The notes under the pieces are model-generated. The model was not told the origin of the DNA. It did not search any database and worked only from the letters and a program-made list of their open reading frames with translations. The position numbers were made by a program, and so were the translations under genes. 64,000 nucleotides of DNA from the NCBI GenBank assembly GCA_002007465.1, contig LNAC01000378.1:1027007-1091006 (forward strand), read 5' to 3'. The DNA is from Ailurus styani. Lineage: Eukaryota > Chordata > Mammalia > Carnivora > Ailuridae. This document shows positions 48,131 to 60,161 of this stretch, piece by piece (the stretch's first letter is position 1; each line of letters starts with the position of its first letter).

Positions 48131-48225
48131 ATAATCTTGGCTATTTGTAGGGCTGAGATGGGTTAAATTTATCTCCTCCTCCATCTTTTTTAAAATATAC
48201 AATAGCTTTATTGAGATATAATTCA

Positions 48226-48406
48226 GGGCACCTGGGTGGCTCAGCCAGTTAAGTGTCTGCCTTCAGCTCAGGTTTTGATCCCATGTTCCTGGGATTGAGT
48301 CCTGCATCAGGCTTCTTGTTCAGTGGGGAGTCTGCTTCTCCCTTTCCCTCTGCTGCTTCCCCCTGCTTGTGCTCTCTCTCTCAAATAAAGAAAATCTTTA
48401 AAAAAA
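48226..48406 (+). mobile_element. CAN-SINE, older form, inside L1
   Basis: Target GATATATAATTCA / GAGATATAATTCA. Confidence 0.93.
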
Positions 48407-48490
48407 GATATATAATTCATAATTCATATACTATACAATTAACCCATTGAAAGTGTACAGTTCATGGTTTTCAGTATATTCACAGATACT

Positions 48491-48768
48491 TGCCGCAGTG
48501 AGGTGGAAATGACAAGTAAGCAGTTGAATATATGAGTGTGAAGCTTTAGGGAGAGGTGTGACGTGATGAAGTTGGGGTGAGTCCAGTCATCACTATTTAA
48601 GTTTTCCTCTGGTTACGTTCAGCTGGTGCAAAGTTGAATTTAACCAGGTTTGGGATTTTGGCAGATGATTGTGGTGGAGGGAGAGTAGAGGAAGAAAGGT
48701 GAGGGAATGTGCAGGGAGATAATTCTAACAATGGACCATAGACTCTAAGCTGGTTAATGACTGTGGAC
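48491..48768. other. No gene recognised
   Basis: G/A-rich; possible decayed repeat. Confidence 0.35.
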
Positions 48769-48992
48769 GGGGCGCCTGGGTGGCTCAGTCGGTTAAGCAT
48801 CCAGCTCTTGGTTACAGCCCAGGTCATGACCCCAGGGGTTGTAGGATCGAGCCCCTCAGTGAGCCCTGAGGTGGGCTCATCACTCAGCAGGGAGTCTGCT
48901 TGAAAGGTTTTTTCCTTCTGCCCCTCTCCCCCCACCTCATGTGTGGGCATGTGTGTGTGTGTCTCTCTCAAGATAAATAAATCTTAAAAAAA
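48769..48992 (+). mobile_element. CAN-SINE, older GTTAAGCATCCAGC form
   Basis: GGGGCGCCTGGGTGGCTCAG; TTGGTTACAGCCCAGGTCAT; GATAAATAAATC tail. Confidence 0.92.
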
Positions 48993-49662
48993 GAAAGGAG
49001 AGTGGTGACCGGAGGGCAGTGATGGATTATAAAGGGGTGTTGGGTCAAGTGGATAACAAGATGGTTGGGATAGGGGTACTAGAAGAAATCATCTGGAAAG
49101 CTGTAAGATTGTATTTAGAGTGCTGAATGTTTGAACTTGAGATTTTAGTGGTGGTGCATTTTTGGTAGTGATATGAATTCAAATATGCTTTTGAGAGTGG
49201 GTAGGGAGAGTGAAAGCTAAGATCATTGGAAATGAGAAAGTCAAGGCAGAGGCCAGTGTTGGACTGATCATCCATATATATATGGAAGTTATCAAGAACT
49301 GTGGCAGTTGTCCTGGTGCAAAGAAAAATAGCAAAGCAAGCCAGACGCTAAAGACTATTATGTTAAATGAAAAAAAAAGGATAAGAAAGAGAACAAGATT
49401 TATGGTGTGATATCATTTATGTAAAGCATACTGCAAACTTCGTAAGGGAACATGGATATTTAATGACATTTGTCACACACATCGGAATGGGTGTCTGTGC
49501 GGGGAGTTTGTGAATGAAGGAAGAGTATAAGGGGAGTCCTCATGTACGATTCCATGCATGGTAAACTGAGGAGCATGATTAATTGAACACTATGCATCTG
49601 AAGATGAAGAAATACCTAATGAGTGTTCAGCGATAATAGCTGTGGTATATAGTCTTCAATTC
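48993..49662. other. No gene or clear repeat recognised
   Basis: A-rich sequence with frames under 80 codons. Confidence 0.4.
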
Positions 49663-49851
49663 CTTTAAAAGATTTTATGTATTTATTTGACAGAGAGAGC
49701 ACTCACACAAGTTGGGGGGAGAGGGAGAGGCAGAGGGAGAAGCAGACTCCCCGCAGAGCAAGGAGCCCAACGCGGGGCTCGATCCTGGGACCCTGGGATC
49801 ATGACCTGAGCAAAAGGCAGACACTTAACCAACTGAGCCACCCAGCACCCC
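49663..49851 (-). mobile_element. CAN-SINE, older form
   Basis: AAAAGATTTTATGTATTTATT to GAGCCACCCAGCACCCC. Confidence 0.9.
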
Positions 49852-49939
49852 TACACACTTAAATTTTAGGCATATTTAAGCATTTATTTTTAAAAGGAGG
49901 ATCATACCATATATGCTATTTTGTATTTTGCTTTGGGGA

Positions 49940-50033
49940 TTTTTTTTTTTTAAAAAAGCAATCTCTACACCCAGTGTGGGGCCCAAACTCAGCCTCAGGA
50001 TCAAGAGTCCTGACTGAGCCAGCCAGGCACCCC
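49940..50033 (-). mobile_element. Older short CAN-SINE form
   Basis: AGCAATCTCTACACCCAGTG to GAGCCAGCCAGGCACCCC. Confidence 0.87.
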
Positions 50034-50716
50034 TGGACCATACGTTCTTGATAAAAGCTATCCCACATTCATCTGTGAAAGTCTACCCATTATATACGAA
50101 GGGCCCATTGTACGTGATGTCAGTTCTTCGTGACCAGACTGCATCATCACCTGCCGCTTCACCGTAAGGAATGGGCAGACCACACTGGCCATCCAGTTTG
50201 TGATTTTCATAAGAGAGTCTTCTAGGCCTTCGAGTTTTCTTATTTTTTTAAAAACAAAAGTTCTCACTAGTTATTACTAAAACAACCCGCTAGTGCAGAA
50301 GCATAGAAACAATGAGAATGATCACTTCCCCAAACATGACCAGCCGTCCAGATAGTGGTGGTGTTTCCAGCTTGACATGGTAAGACGCTAGTGACCTTGA
50401 TGCCGTGTAAATGTGGGTGCTATCTCATGTACAACTCCTCACAGAGGCCGTGCGTTCTTGTCGAACATCTGCCCTTCAAGGTGTACCTGATTTAGTGCCA
50501 GTGTTTATCCGAATCCATTGGGGAGTAGGATGATTCTGCTTTTGTTTCTTGGCCTGAAATTGCTTGACCTTGAAAGTCTTTCAAGGAGACACGGTAAGAA
50601 ACAGAGTCAACCACACACACCGTGACGGTGGAGAAAGGGGGAGAGCTGAATTTTCTTTCCTCGACGGACTTCCCAGTACTGGCTGCCAAGTGGGTTCTGG
50701 CAAAATCTAAGGAGTA
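50034..50716. other. No gene or repeat recognised
   Basis: Non-repetitive with a few CpGs; no frame above 70 codons with a domain. Confidence 0.4.
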
Positions 50717-50909
50717 GGGCGCCTGGGTGGCTCAGTGGGTTAAAGCCTCTGCCTTCGGCTCAGGTCATGATCCCAGGGTCCTGGGATCGAGGCCCACATC
50801 GGGCTGTCTGCTCGGCAGAGAGCCTGCTTCCTCCTCTCTCCTCTCTCTCTGCCTGCCTCTCTGCCTACTTGTAATCTCTCTCTCTGTGTCAAATGAATAA
50901 AAAAAAAAA
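50717..50909 (+). mobile_element. CAN-SINE, ATGAAT-tail group
   Basis: Target AAAATCTAAGGAGTA on both sides; GTGTCAAATGAATAAAA tail. Confidence 0.95.
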
Positions 50910-51224
50910 TCTAAGGAGTAGAAAAAGCTGAAAGATGTGACCCACCCCCCACCCCAGTGTAACACAGGATGCCAGATTGTCAGCAAAATACCTCCAAAAC
51001 TATGTGCTTGTGCCCTCATCCCAAGAATACCTGCTTCAACTTAACCTTAAATGCAAAGTTAATGGCTCTCTGATGACTTTTCTCAAGTTGCCCCCCCAGA
51101 AGGAGAAAATCCAGTTCTTGGGGAAGCAGACCATGTAATACTCTATGTCTTTGTATTGCTTGTCGACCTCAAGGGTTTTCCATGTGTGTTGTACCTCTGG
51201 CTTGTGAGGCCCCTGGGCATCTGT

Positions 51225-51700
51225 CATTTCGAGAATGTTATATATATGAGATCATACAGTATGTAACTTTTGGGGAGTGGCTTCTTTTTCACTCCGCATC
51301 ATTCCCTTGAGATCCAGCCAGGTTGTTGTCAATGGTTTGTTCCTTTTTATGGCTGTTTAGGGATTCTGTCATCTGGATACACCACAGTTTATTTAATTAT
51401 TCACCTGTTGAAGGAAGAACATTTGGGTTGTTTCTAGTCGGGGGCTGCTACAAATAAAGCTGTTATGAATATGCATGTGTAGGTATTTATATATTTTTTT
51501 TCTGTGACAAATGCCCAGGCGTGTAGTTGCTGAGTTGTACGGCAAGTACAGACTACTGCAAACTGCTTTCCAGAGTGGCTCTAACATTGTCCCTTCCTGC
51601 CAGCCGTGCAGGAGTGATCCAGTGTGTCTGTGTCCTCAGCAGCATTTGGTGTTGTCAGCATTTTTTATTTTAGTTCTTCTGATATGTGTGTAGTGATGTC
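51225..51700 (-). mobile_element. Old L1 3' fragment
   Basis: GAGATCATACAGTATGTAAC, TTTTTATGGCTGTTTAGGGA, CCACAGTTTATTTAATTATTC, AACTGCTTTCCAGAGTGGCT. Confidence 0.8.
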
Positions 51701-51891
51701 TTTTTTTTTAAAGATTTTTTTTATTTGACAGAGAGAGAGATCACAAGTAGGCAGAGAGGCAGCAGAGAGAGAGGAGGAAGCAGACTCCCCGCTGAGCAGG
51801 GAGCCCGATGCGGGGCTCGATCCCAGGACCCTGAGATCATGACCTGAGCCGAAGGCAGAGGCTTTAACCCACTGAGCCACCCAGGTGCCCT
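51701..51891 (-). mobile_element. CAN-SINE
   Basis: TAAAGATTTTTTTTATTTGAC to GAGCCACCCAGGTGCCC. Confidence 0.93.
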
Positions 51892-52068
51892 CAGATTTTT
51901 TTTTTTTGCCTCAAAACGAAGTCGATGCTATGACCCAAAGGAAGGGCAACTTGATTGGATGCTGCTTTGAAAAGAAAAATCTCTAAAAGACATTTTTAGG
52001 GACAATTGGATAAATCTTATTATGGACTGAAAATTAGATGGCATTAGTGAATTATTGTTAATTTTCTT

Positions 52069-52279
52069 TTTTTTTTATTTTTTTTTAAAGATTTTATTTA
52101 TTCATTGGACACAGAGAGAGATTACAAGTAGGCAGAGAGGCAGGCAGAGAGAGAGGAGAGAGGAGGAAGCAGGCTCCCCGCTGAGCAGAGAGCCCGATGT
52201 GGGCCTCGATCCCAGGACCCTGGGATCATGACCTGAGCCGAAGGCAGCGGCTTTAACCCACTGAGCCACCCAGGCGCCC
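52069..52279 (-). mobile_element. CAN-SINE, ATGAAT-tail group
   Basis: Target ATTGTTAATTTTCTT on both sides; CAGCGGC marker. Confidence 0.95.
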
Positions 52280-52392
52280 TATTGTTAATTTTCTTAGTTG
52301 TGATATAAATCTTTGGTTATATTGAAAATGTCCTTAATTTTAGGAGAGGCATGCTGAAGTATTTAAGGTTAAGCAATGTGAATAGTTTATTA

Positions 52393-52494
52393 TTTTTTTT
52401 TAAAGTAATCTCTACACCCAACATGGGGCTTGAACTCAATGACCCTGAGATCAAGAGTCAGATGTTCTACTGACTTGAGCCAACCAGGTGCCCC
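52393..52494 (-). mobile_element. Older short CAN-SINE form
   Basis: AAGTAATCTCTACACCCAAC to GAGCCAACCAGGTGCCCC. Confidence 0.9.
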
Positions 52495-53113
52495 ATTTTA
52501 TTTTTAAAAATACAGCCACTGTACCATGTAGGCAAGTGAAATATGGCAGAATGTTACCAATTACTAAATCTAGATGGTGGGTATGAAGGAGATCATCATA
52601 CTGTTCTTTCAATTTTCCAGTATGTTATAAATTTTTCCTAGTAAGCTGTGTGTGTGGGGATATTATTTTATTTCCCCTTCCTTTTTCCTGATGGCTGGAA
52701 TACAGACTTGGTGGCTGGAGCTTAAGCAGCCTTTTTCTGTTTTAACTCACAAGTGCCTTTTAAAAAATAACAGCTTTACTGAGACATAATTCAGTACCAT
52801 TCACTGGCTTCCAATATATTCAGAATTATGCAACCATCACCAAATCATTTTTATAACATTTTCTTCACCTCCCCCCAGAAGAAATCGCCGTGGCCATTAG
52901 TAGTCACTTCCAGTTTCCCCTCAACCCCCACTCCAGTCCTGGGGAGCTGCTGTTCTACTTTCTGTTTGTATGGATTTGTCTATTCTGAACATTTCATGTA
53001 AGTGAATCATATAATGTACAATCTTTTGTGTCTGGCTTCTTTCAGTTAGTATGTTTATCCATGGTATGGCCTGTATCAGCACTTCATTCATTTTTATGCC
53101 CAAATAATATTTA

Positions 53114-53328
53114 TTTTTTAAAAATTTTTTAAGATTTTATTTATTTATTTATTTGACAGAGAGAGAGAGAGAGATCACAAGTAGGCTGAGAGGCAGGCAG
53201 AGAGAGAGAGGAGGAAGCAGGCTCCTTGCCCAGCAGGGAGCCCAATGTGGGCCTCGATCCCAGGACCCTGAGATCATGACCTGAGCTGAAGGCAAAGGCT
53301 TTAACCCACTGAGCCACCCAGGCACCCA
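53114..53328 (-). mobile_element. CAN-SINE inside L1
   Basis: (TTTA) tail; target AAATAATATT / AAGTAATATT. Confidence 0.93.
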
Positions 53329-53661
53329 CCAAGTAATATTGAATTGTAACACTTATTTATCCATTCATCAGGTGATGAACGTTGGGTTGTTTTAACTTTT
53401 TAGTTATTATGACTAAGACTGCTATGAATATTTGTGTACAACTTTTTGTGTGGATACATCTTTTTATTTCTTTTGGAGAGTAATTGCTGGGCCATACAGT
53501 AACTATGTTAACATTTTGAGGCACCGTAAAATTGTTTTTTATCGCAGCTGCATTATTTGACATTCCCACCAACAATGTAGGAGAGTTCCAATTTCTCCAC
53601 ATCGTTACCAGCACTAGTTATTATCTTTTTGTTTTTTTTTTTAATTAAAAAAATTTTTTTA

Positions 53662-53864
53662 GGGCGCCTGGGTGGCTCAGTGGGTTAAAGCCTCTGCTTT
53701 CGGCTCAGGTCATGATCTCAGGGTCCTGGGATCAAGGCCCGCATCGGGCTCTCTGCTCAGCAGGGAGCCTGCTTCCTCCTCTCCCTGTCTCTCTGCCTGC
53801 CTCATCTGCCTACTTGTAACCTCTCTCTCTGTGTCAAATAAATAAATAAAATCTTTAAAAAAAA
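53662..53864 (+). mobile_element. CAN-SINE nested in older SINE tail
   Basis: GGGCGCCTGGGTGGCTCAG to AAATAAATAAATAAAATC; T/A-rich target duplication. Confidence 0.94.
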
Positions 53865-53938
53865 TTTTTTTTTAGTAGTCTCTACACCCAACATGGGACT
53901 TGAACTTATGATCCTGAGATCAAGAATCACATGTTCTT

Positions 53939-54148
53939 GGGGCACTTGGGTGGCTCAGCTGATGAGGCATCTGACTCTTGGTTTTAGCTCAGGTCAAGAG
54001 CTTGCAGTGAGATTGAGCCCCCTGTCAGGGTCCATGCTAAGCACGGAATCTGCTTCAGATTCCCTCTCCCGCCCCCTCTGCTTCAACCTCCACTGTGTGC
54101 TGTCTCTCTCTAAAATAAATAAGTGAATTAAATCTTAAGGGAAAAACA
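53939..54148 (+). mobile_element. Older-form CAN-SINE nested in short SINE body
   Basis: GGGGCACTTGGGTGGCTCAG; target ATCACATGTTCTT / ATCACATGCTCTT. Confidence 0.92.
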
Positions 54149-54605
54149 AAGCATCACATGCTCTTCTGACTGAGCCAGTCAGGCACCTCAATACCTGTCT
54201 TTTTGATTATGGCCATTCTAATGGGTGTAAAGTGGAATCCTGTTGTGGTTTTGATTTGCCTTTCCCTGACCACTAGTGACGTTGAGGATCTTTTCCTGAG
54301 TTTATTAGCTATTTCTGTATCTTTTTTGCAGAAATATCTATTCAGATAGTTTCCCCATTTTTAGTTATTTGTCCTTTTATTATTGAGTTATAAGAGTTCT
54401 TTATATATTCTGGATACAAGTCCCTAATTAGATATATGACTTGTAAATACATTCATTCTGGAGTTGTCTTTTCCCTGTCTTGACGGTGTCCTTTGAAGAA
54501 CAAAATTTTTAATTTTGATGAAGACCAGTTTATCTTTCTTTTTCTTGTTGCTTGTGGCCTCGGCCTGATATTTAAGAAACTGATATTGCCTAGTCCAAGT
54601 TCACA

Positions 54606-55004
54606 TAAACAATCATTTTGAACTATGAGGTGGGAAGCTAAAGATGGTTAAGTAGCAGGAGAGTAGAGTCCTGGGTTTCTATTGACTATGAAGCTGCTTG
54701 CTAGCCTTGGACTGCCAAATTCTGGATTTATTTTTACATGAGAGTGAAATAAAGTATCTTATTTTTGAAAATCAAGAACTTCCATTTCTTACAATACACC
54801 ACATTTTACATCATGATGAATAACAAGAGTACAAGAGGATATTTACACACACATTGGATTAGTGTCCCTAATGTATTACAGACTTGTACAGATCAATAAC
54901 AAAACGACAAACAATCAGTGGAAAAGTAGACAATGGAAACGAGCAAGTATTTCACAGAAGAGGAAATATGCCTGGCCAGTCGACATGAGGAAAAAATGCT
55001 TTAG
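54606..55004. other. No gene recognised
   Basis: A-rich; 54720-55000 may be decayed L1. Confidence 0.35.
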
Positions 55005-55198
55005 GGGGCGCCTGGGTGGCTCAGTCGGTTAAGTGTCAGACTCTCGATTTCCGCTCAGGTCATGATCTCAGGGTTGTGTGATCGAACCCCGGTTTGGGCT
55101 CTGCACTGGGCATGGAGCCTGCTTAAGATTCTCTCTTTCCCTCTGCCCCTCCCCCTGCCCTCTCTCTTTCCTGCTGTAAAAAAGAATTTTTAAAAAAG
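55005..55198 (+). mobile_element. CAN-SINE, older form
   Basis: GGGGCGCCTGGGTGGCTCAG, AGTGTCAGACTCTCGATTTC. Confidence 0.93.
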
Positions 55199-55559
55199 TG
55201 CTTTAAACTTATCAGTAATCATAGAAAAGTAAATTTTTCACCCCTGAAAATAAAAAAAAAAATAAAAGTCTGAAATGTGTATTAGCTGTGATATGGAGCA
55301 ATGGGAGATCAGAGCCTGATTGTGGGAAAGTAAAATTTTATAATCAGCCTGGAAAACAATGCTTTGAAGATCCCTACAAGGTGAAGGTCTAGTTGTCATG
55401 GGAAAAACTGAACAAGCCAGCTGGAATGATGGTAGGTTGTGGTTAGAAAATGCGATGTTTGAATTCAGGATTTAGGAAGCAGAGAGATTTGTGTGATGAC
55501 AAAAAGTACAAGTTGTGACTTTGCACGTGGTTGGCTAAAGCAGAGGAGTGTTCATTGAA

Positions 55560-56200
55560 GATAACGAGGCGTGTCAGTCTGGGTCCAGTCAGGACAGAGA
55601 AACCACCAAGGGACTGGAACAGGAAAAGTTTAACAGAGTTATCAACAGTGATGGGACTGGAGTAATGAGCGATTGACCAGTGAGAAGTAGAGAACTCTAC
55701 AAGAGAGCGAGAGCGAGCGTAGGATAGCAGATACGGTTTGAGATAAGACATACTGGTCACTCGCCAGAGCTGTGAGAACTTCCCCTCTCCACCTGCAGCC
55801 CAGATCCACGCCTAAAACAGAAGTCGCCATGGGGCTGAGTCAGTGGAACTTGCTGGACATCTGCCCTCTAAGACTTGCTGAAAATGTGCCCCGGGTGGGT
55901 GCTTGATTCCCGTTTGCAGGGGAGATACTTTGCTCCAGAAGGGCCCCCCAGAGGTGCTGGCAGGGGGAAATGCTACCCACTGTGCGCTGGAGGAACCAGT
56001 GTTGCAGAAGTGGGTGCCGAGAAAGCTGGGAGCTCGGCAGGAGCCTGTGGAGTGAGCACACAGGAAACAGGAAGTAAAACCCCCTTCTTCCTGCGAGCTC
56101 TCTCTGCCACCAGCTCCCGATAAAAGTTCATATCGTGCCAGCTGGCAAAGTAAAAATGGTTTAAAGACCCAGGTCCGTTTTCACAGAGCAAGTATAGAGA
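55560..56200 (+). repeat. Ancient repeat, copy 2 (related to 24140-24950)
   Basis: GGTCCAGTCAGGACAGAGAA; ACAGGAAGTAAAACCCCCTT; CGATAAAAGTTCATATCGTGC. Confidence 0.5.
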
Positions 56201-56279
56201 GGGGCCGGAGGCAACCCATCAGTCACAAATAGGGAAGTCAAGGAACTGAGCGGTCATGACCCAGATGTTGGCAGAAATT

Positions 56280-56457
56280 GGGCGCCTGGGTGGCTCAGTC
56301 AGTTAAGCCTTCAGCTCAGGTCAAGATCCCAGAGTCCTGGAGCAAGCCCCACATCTTGCTTCCTGCTCAGTGGGGAGCCTGCTTCTCCCTCTGCCTCTCC
56401 CCCTACTCATGCTCTCTCCCTCTCAAATAAATAAAATCTTTAACAAAAAAAAAAAAA
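56280..56457 (+). mobile_element. CAN-SINE
   Basis: GGGCGCCTGGGTGGCTCAG; CCTTCAGCTCAGGTCAAGAT; AAATAAATAAAATC tail. Confidence 0.92.
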
Positions 56458-56550
56458 GAGAGATTGGGGTAGAGTGGAAGATCATAAATCAACTTGTTTC
56501 TCCAAGTATGACCTTGGTCTACCTGCGTCAGAATCAAGTGGGGTATTTAT

Positions 56551-56734
56551 TTATTTAAATTTATTTGACAGAGAGAGAGATATCACAAGTAGGCAGAGAG
56601 GCAGGCAGAGAGAGAGGGGGAAGCAGGCTCCCTGCTGAGCAGAGAGCCCAATGCAGGGCTCGATCCCAGGACCCGGAGATCATGACCTGAGCTGAAGGCA
56701 GAGGCTTTAACCCACTGAGCCACCCAGGCACCCT
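56551..56734 (-). mobile_element. CAN-SINE
   Basis: Target TCAAGTGGGGTATTTA on both sides. Confidence 0.95.
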
Positions 56735-57392
56735 GTCAAGTGGGGTATTTAATAATACAGGTTCCTTTGCCCCATCGCAGATCTTCTGAAGTAGGGTCCT
56801 GGGGACCAGGGCTCCCAACTCTTCATTCTTTTCTCCGCCTTCCCTCACAAGAGATGATTATTTTTGTGCATTGTTGTTTGTAAATCATGGCTTTAGGCGA
56901 TGGAGAACCTTTGAGGGTTTTTGAGCAGGAGTATCACACGATCAAAGAGGTGTTTCTGGAAAATCAACCAAACTGTTCTGCCAGGGAGTCCATTAGGATG
57001 AGAGAATGCAGGTGGGAAAGCCAGGGAGCGCGGAGGCCGGCTCAGTGGCCCAGGGTGCGCACAACTAAGACTTGGCAGTCGAGTGACAAACCTTTTCTCT
57101 TTTTACTCGTGCTGTCCTGTGAAGCCTGTTGCTCTCTGTGTCACTGTGACCTCTGGTCTTCCAGCGGCCCCTCCTGCGCCCCCAGTTCGTCAGCTCCTTT
57201 GTGTCGGCACTTGCTTCTCTAATCAGCCTCGGTTCCATACGGTTCCATAGCTAGTCATTCAGCCTCGTGCTTGCTACGGTCCTGGGATTCCTTGCTCTCC
57301 TGACATTCCTTGCTCTCCATACGGACCCTAGCTTCTGGTCTTCATGCTAATAGAACTGCCTTGAGGAGGTAGCCTTGCTTTTCTGGTTTTCC
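56735..57392. other. No gene recognised
   Basis: 56880-57010 (TTTTTGAGCAGGAGTATCAC, GAGTCCATTAGGATGAGAGA) may be a decayed transposon. A 111-codon plus frame has no domain. Confidence 0.35.
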
Positions 57393-57606
57393 TTTTTTTT
57401 TTTTAAGATTTTATTTATTTATTTGTCAGAGAGAGAGAGAGACAGAGAGAGAGAGCACAGGCACGCAGAGCGGCAGGCAGAGGCAGAGAGGGAAGCAGGC
57501 TCCCCACTGAGCATGGAGCCCGATGCGGGACTCGATCCCAGGACCCTGGGATCATGATCTGAGCCAAAGGCAGAGGCTTTAACCCATTGAGCCACCCTGG
57601 TGTCCC
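57393..57606 (-). mobile_element. CAN-SINE
   Basis: TTTATTTATTTGTCAGAGAG to GAGCCACCCTGGTGTCCC. Confidence 0.92.
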
Positions 57607-57875
57607 TCTGGTTTTACTTTAGTACTTAATTTGCTGTAGCCATTATCTGAAATGAGGCAGATTTTCATCCAGGTGACCTCCATGGGCTCAAGCCTGTTTT
57701 GGGCTAGGCTGGGTTCCTAAAATTACTTAGACTTTATTCTTCATCAGAAAATATAAGTGATACCTCAATAATACTGTCAGATTTGTTTGTCTGTAGCATA
57801 CAGTTTTGATGAGCAATTATGAAAAATTGTCCATATGACATAGAAAAATGTGTTCAGATAGCTCTGACTTGGGAA

Positions 57876-57890
57876 TTTTTTAAAAAGATT

Positions 57891-57929
<39 letters not shown>

Positions 57930-58103
57930 TTTGACACAGAGAGAGAGATCACAAGTAGGCTGAGAGGCAGGCAGAGAGAGAGAGAAGGAAGCAGGCTCCT
58001 TGCTGAGCAGGGAGCCTGACTTGGGCCTCGATCCCAGGACCCTGAGATCATGACCTGAGCCAAAGGCAGCGGCTTTAACCCACCCAGGCCACCCAGGCGC
58101 CCC
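57876..58103 (-). mobile_element. CAN-SINE with (TTTA)n expansion
   Basis: About ten TTTA units in the tail; target CTGACTTGGGAATTT / CTGACTTGGAAATTT; head altered to CCACCCAGGCCACCCAGGC. Confidence 0.93.
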
Positions 58104-58264
58104 TGACTTGGAAATTTAACTTACCAACGAATGGGTTTTATATTTCTATGACATAGTTTTGGCTATGGTCAAAAGTCAATTAAAACTTTTGGTTAACTAT
58201 ACTTATTTTGCTTCTAAGTATAATTACATCAAAGCAAACATTTGGAGGTCAAATCCTTGTTAGA

Positions 58265-58492
58265 GAACTGTTGATAGACCAAACAACGTGAATGAATCTC
58301 AAATGATGATGCCGAGCAAAAGAAACCAGAGAAAGGGAAGTACCATAGTGTATGCTTTCATTTATATGTGATTCTAGAAAATGCAAACTAATCTACAGGG
58401 ACTGAAAGCAGGTTGGAAGGGAGGGGAGGGGAAAAGCGTTTGAACGGGCACAAGGACATTTTTGGGGATGATGGAAAGTTTTATTTGGATAT

Positions 58493-58529
<37 letters not shown>

Positions 58530-58635
58530 TTGTATCACAGGTGTATACATATGTCAAAATTAAATCAGACATCTTAAATATGTGCAACTTATTATACGTC
58601 AATTATATCTCAATAAAAATAAAAATCAGCAGCAA
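58265..58635 (+). mobile_element. Old L1 3' end (sense)
   Basis: CATTTATATGTGATTCTAGA, CAAACTAATCTACAGGGACTG, CACAGGTGTATACATATGTC, TATATCTCAATAAAAATAAA. Confidence 0.85.
58490..58530. repeat. (GT)n(GA)n microsatellite
   Basis: TGTGTGTGTGTG followed by about fourteen GA units, inside the L1. Confidence 0.95.
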
Positions 58636-58701
58636 GGAAAGAAGTTTCATTTTAAAACATACGAGTTCATTCGTTCATTCATGCATTCATTCAGCATTTG
58701 T

Positions 58702-58935
58702 AGGAAAGATTTTATTTATTTATTTGAGAGAAAGAGCAAGAGAGAGCACGAGCAGGGAGGGGGGCGGGGGGTGAGGGGAGAAGAGGGATCGGGGATAGGG
58801 GAGGGGCAGAGGGAGAGGGAGAAGCAGACTCCTCGCTGAGCAGGGAACCTAACCCTGGGCTCCATTCCCAGGACCCCAGAAACATGACCCGAACCAAAGG
58901 CAGGCACTCAACCGATTGAGCCACCCAGGTATCCC
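58702..58935 (-). mobile_element. CAN-SINE with G-rich middle
   Basis: GAGGGGGGCGGGGGGTGAGG insert-like stretch; target TCATTCAGCATTTG / TCATTCAGCAATTT. Confidence 0.9.
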
Positions 58936-60161
58936 TCATTCAGCAATTTCAAAACATCTACCGTGTACCTGAAGCTGCTGGAAACAGTGTTAAACAAGAT
59001 GGACAAGCCCTCTGCTCTAGGGAGGTTACATTCTGGTGGAGACATACCAACACGTAATAATAGTGAAGTGTGGTAAGTGTTAGAAGCGGGGCAAGAAGGA
59101 GAAGCTCTGAAAACATTTAGCAGGATTATCTAAGCTGATTATTTGGTAGTAGATGTTTAAAGCTGTGTCGAGAAGGATTCGGAAGCTAAGCAGGTTCCCC
59201 TGCATGAGGAGGGGCAGTGACTGATAGGGGAGGACCATGCATTTACCAGTTTAAGACGATGCTGTTCACAGTGGTCTTCTCGTACCTTTCCCAACAGTAT
59301 GTCTCTTTCAGCTGGTTGTGAAAATATTCGAGAATAACAAGATCTCTTGTTAAAGACCAGGTTGGTTTCTTTCAGAGCAGCATTTTCAATGCCAAGTGTT
59401 TCTTGTCGGGGACGCACCAACTTTTCAGACTGTAGTATAGACAGAGGACAAGCACTCTTTTGTTCTCAAAAGTTCTGTTTTTAAGTGTTTGGTACCCACT
59501 CATGGGACTGTGTCTGCGCCTTTGCTAGGGGTACTGCAGCTGGATTGTGTAGTGGAACCAGGTCCAGAAAAAGAATTGCTAAAGAATGCAAGTAAACAGG
59601 ATGTCAGATGTTATCCTTAGCCTATTTCCCTAAACATAGCTTTTTGGCTGCAAAGTAAAACCCCATTCTTCCAGCTTCTGCTTCCACGCTGTGGTGGCTG
59701 ACGGCAGCCACGGTCTTCATTTGCCGGTCACGTTATCACTGTGCAATTCAAGGCGTTCTGCAAGGAATGATCCTGAGACACCATCTCTGTGAGACAGGAT
59801 GAGGACACCTGGCCATTTCTTGGAAGAATTTTCTCAGCCTACCTTCCCCACGAGGCTCAGATCTGTCTGACCTAAGAGCCAGTTGGCATCCTCCTGCCGA
59901 CAGAAGCCAGATTTTCACTGGGGCTAGACTATTTATTGACAGTGTTTTCCCAGACTGGCCCATGAGTGTCTCATTTCCAAGGTCCCCTCTGTTTTCCAAG
60001 AGCATTTGCTTCCTTCTCTCTCCTCTCTCCCCACCATCCTCCTCACTTCCTTCCTTTACAGCTTCTTGCACTGCTGTTTTTTTTTGGGGGGGGTGGTGTT
60101 TGTGTGTATTTCTTCTTCTCCTTCTTCTTTTTTTTTTAACCCTAATGAATTTGTTTTGCAG
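58936..60161. other. ARHGEF6 upstream flank
   Basis: 58945-59090 resembles decayed L2/MIR (GTTAAACAAGATGGACAAGC, TTACATTCTGGTGGAGACAT). The rest is non-repetitive, ends in a long pyrimidine tract (60000-60140) and has no CpG island. Confidence 0.45.

Larger units (their letters stand above)
47850..48490 (-). mobile_element. L1 fragments with two SINE insertions
   Basis: ATTATCACAGCTTTATAGTT, TAATCTTGGCTATTTGTAGG, then TTTATTGAGATATAATTCA and TTTTCAGTATATTCACAG. Confidence 0.7.
53631..54189 (-). mobile_element. Older short CAN-SINE split by two sense SINEs
   Basis: Tail at 53631-53661; body AGTAGTCTCTACACCCAACA at 53872-53938; head TGACTGAGCCAGTCAGGCAC at 54168-54189. Confidence 0.88.
52760..54605 (-). 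mobile_element. Old L1 3' region, 1.8 kb with nested SINEs
   Basis: AACAGCTTTACTGAGACATA, CAACCATCACCAAATCATTT, CATTCCCACCAACAATGTAG, then TTTTGATTTGCCTTTCCCTG and GATATATGACTTGTAAATAC. Four SINEs interrupt it. Confidence 0.85.

Noticed and set aside
55840..56191. Overlapping frames of 62-82 codons with higher GC
   Set aside because: They lie in an ancient repeat that has a related copy at 24.1-24.95 kb.
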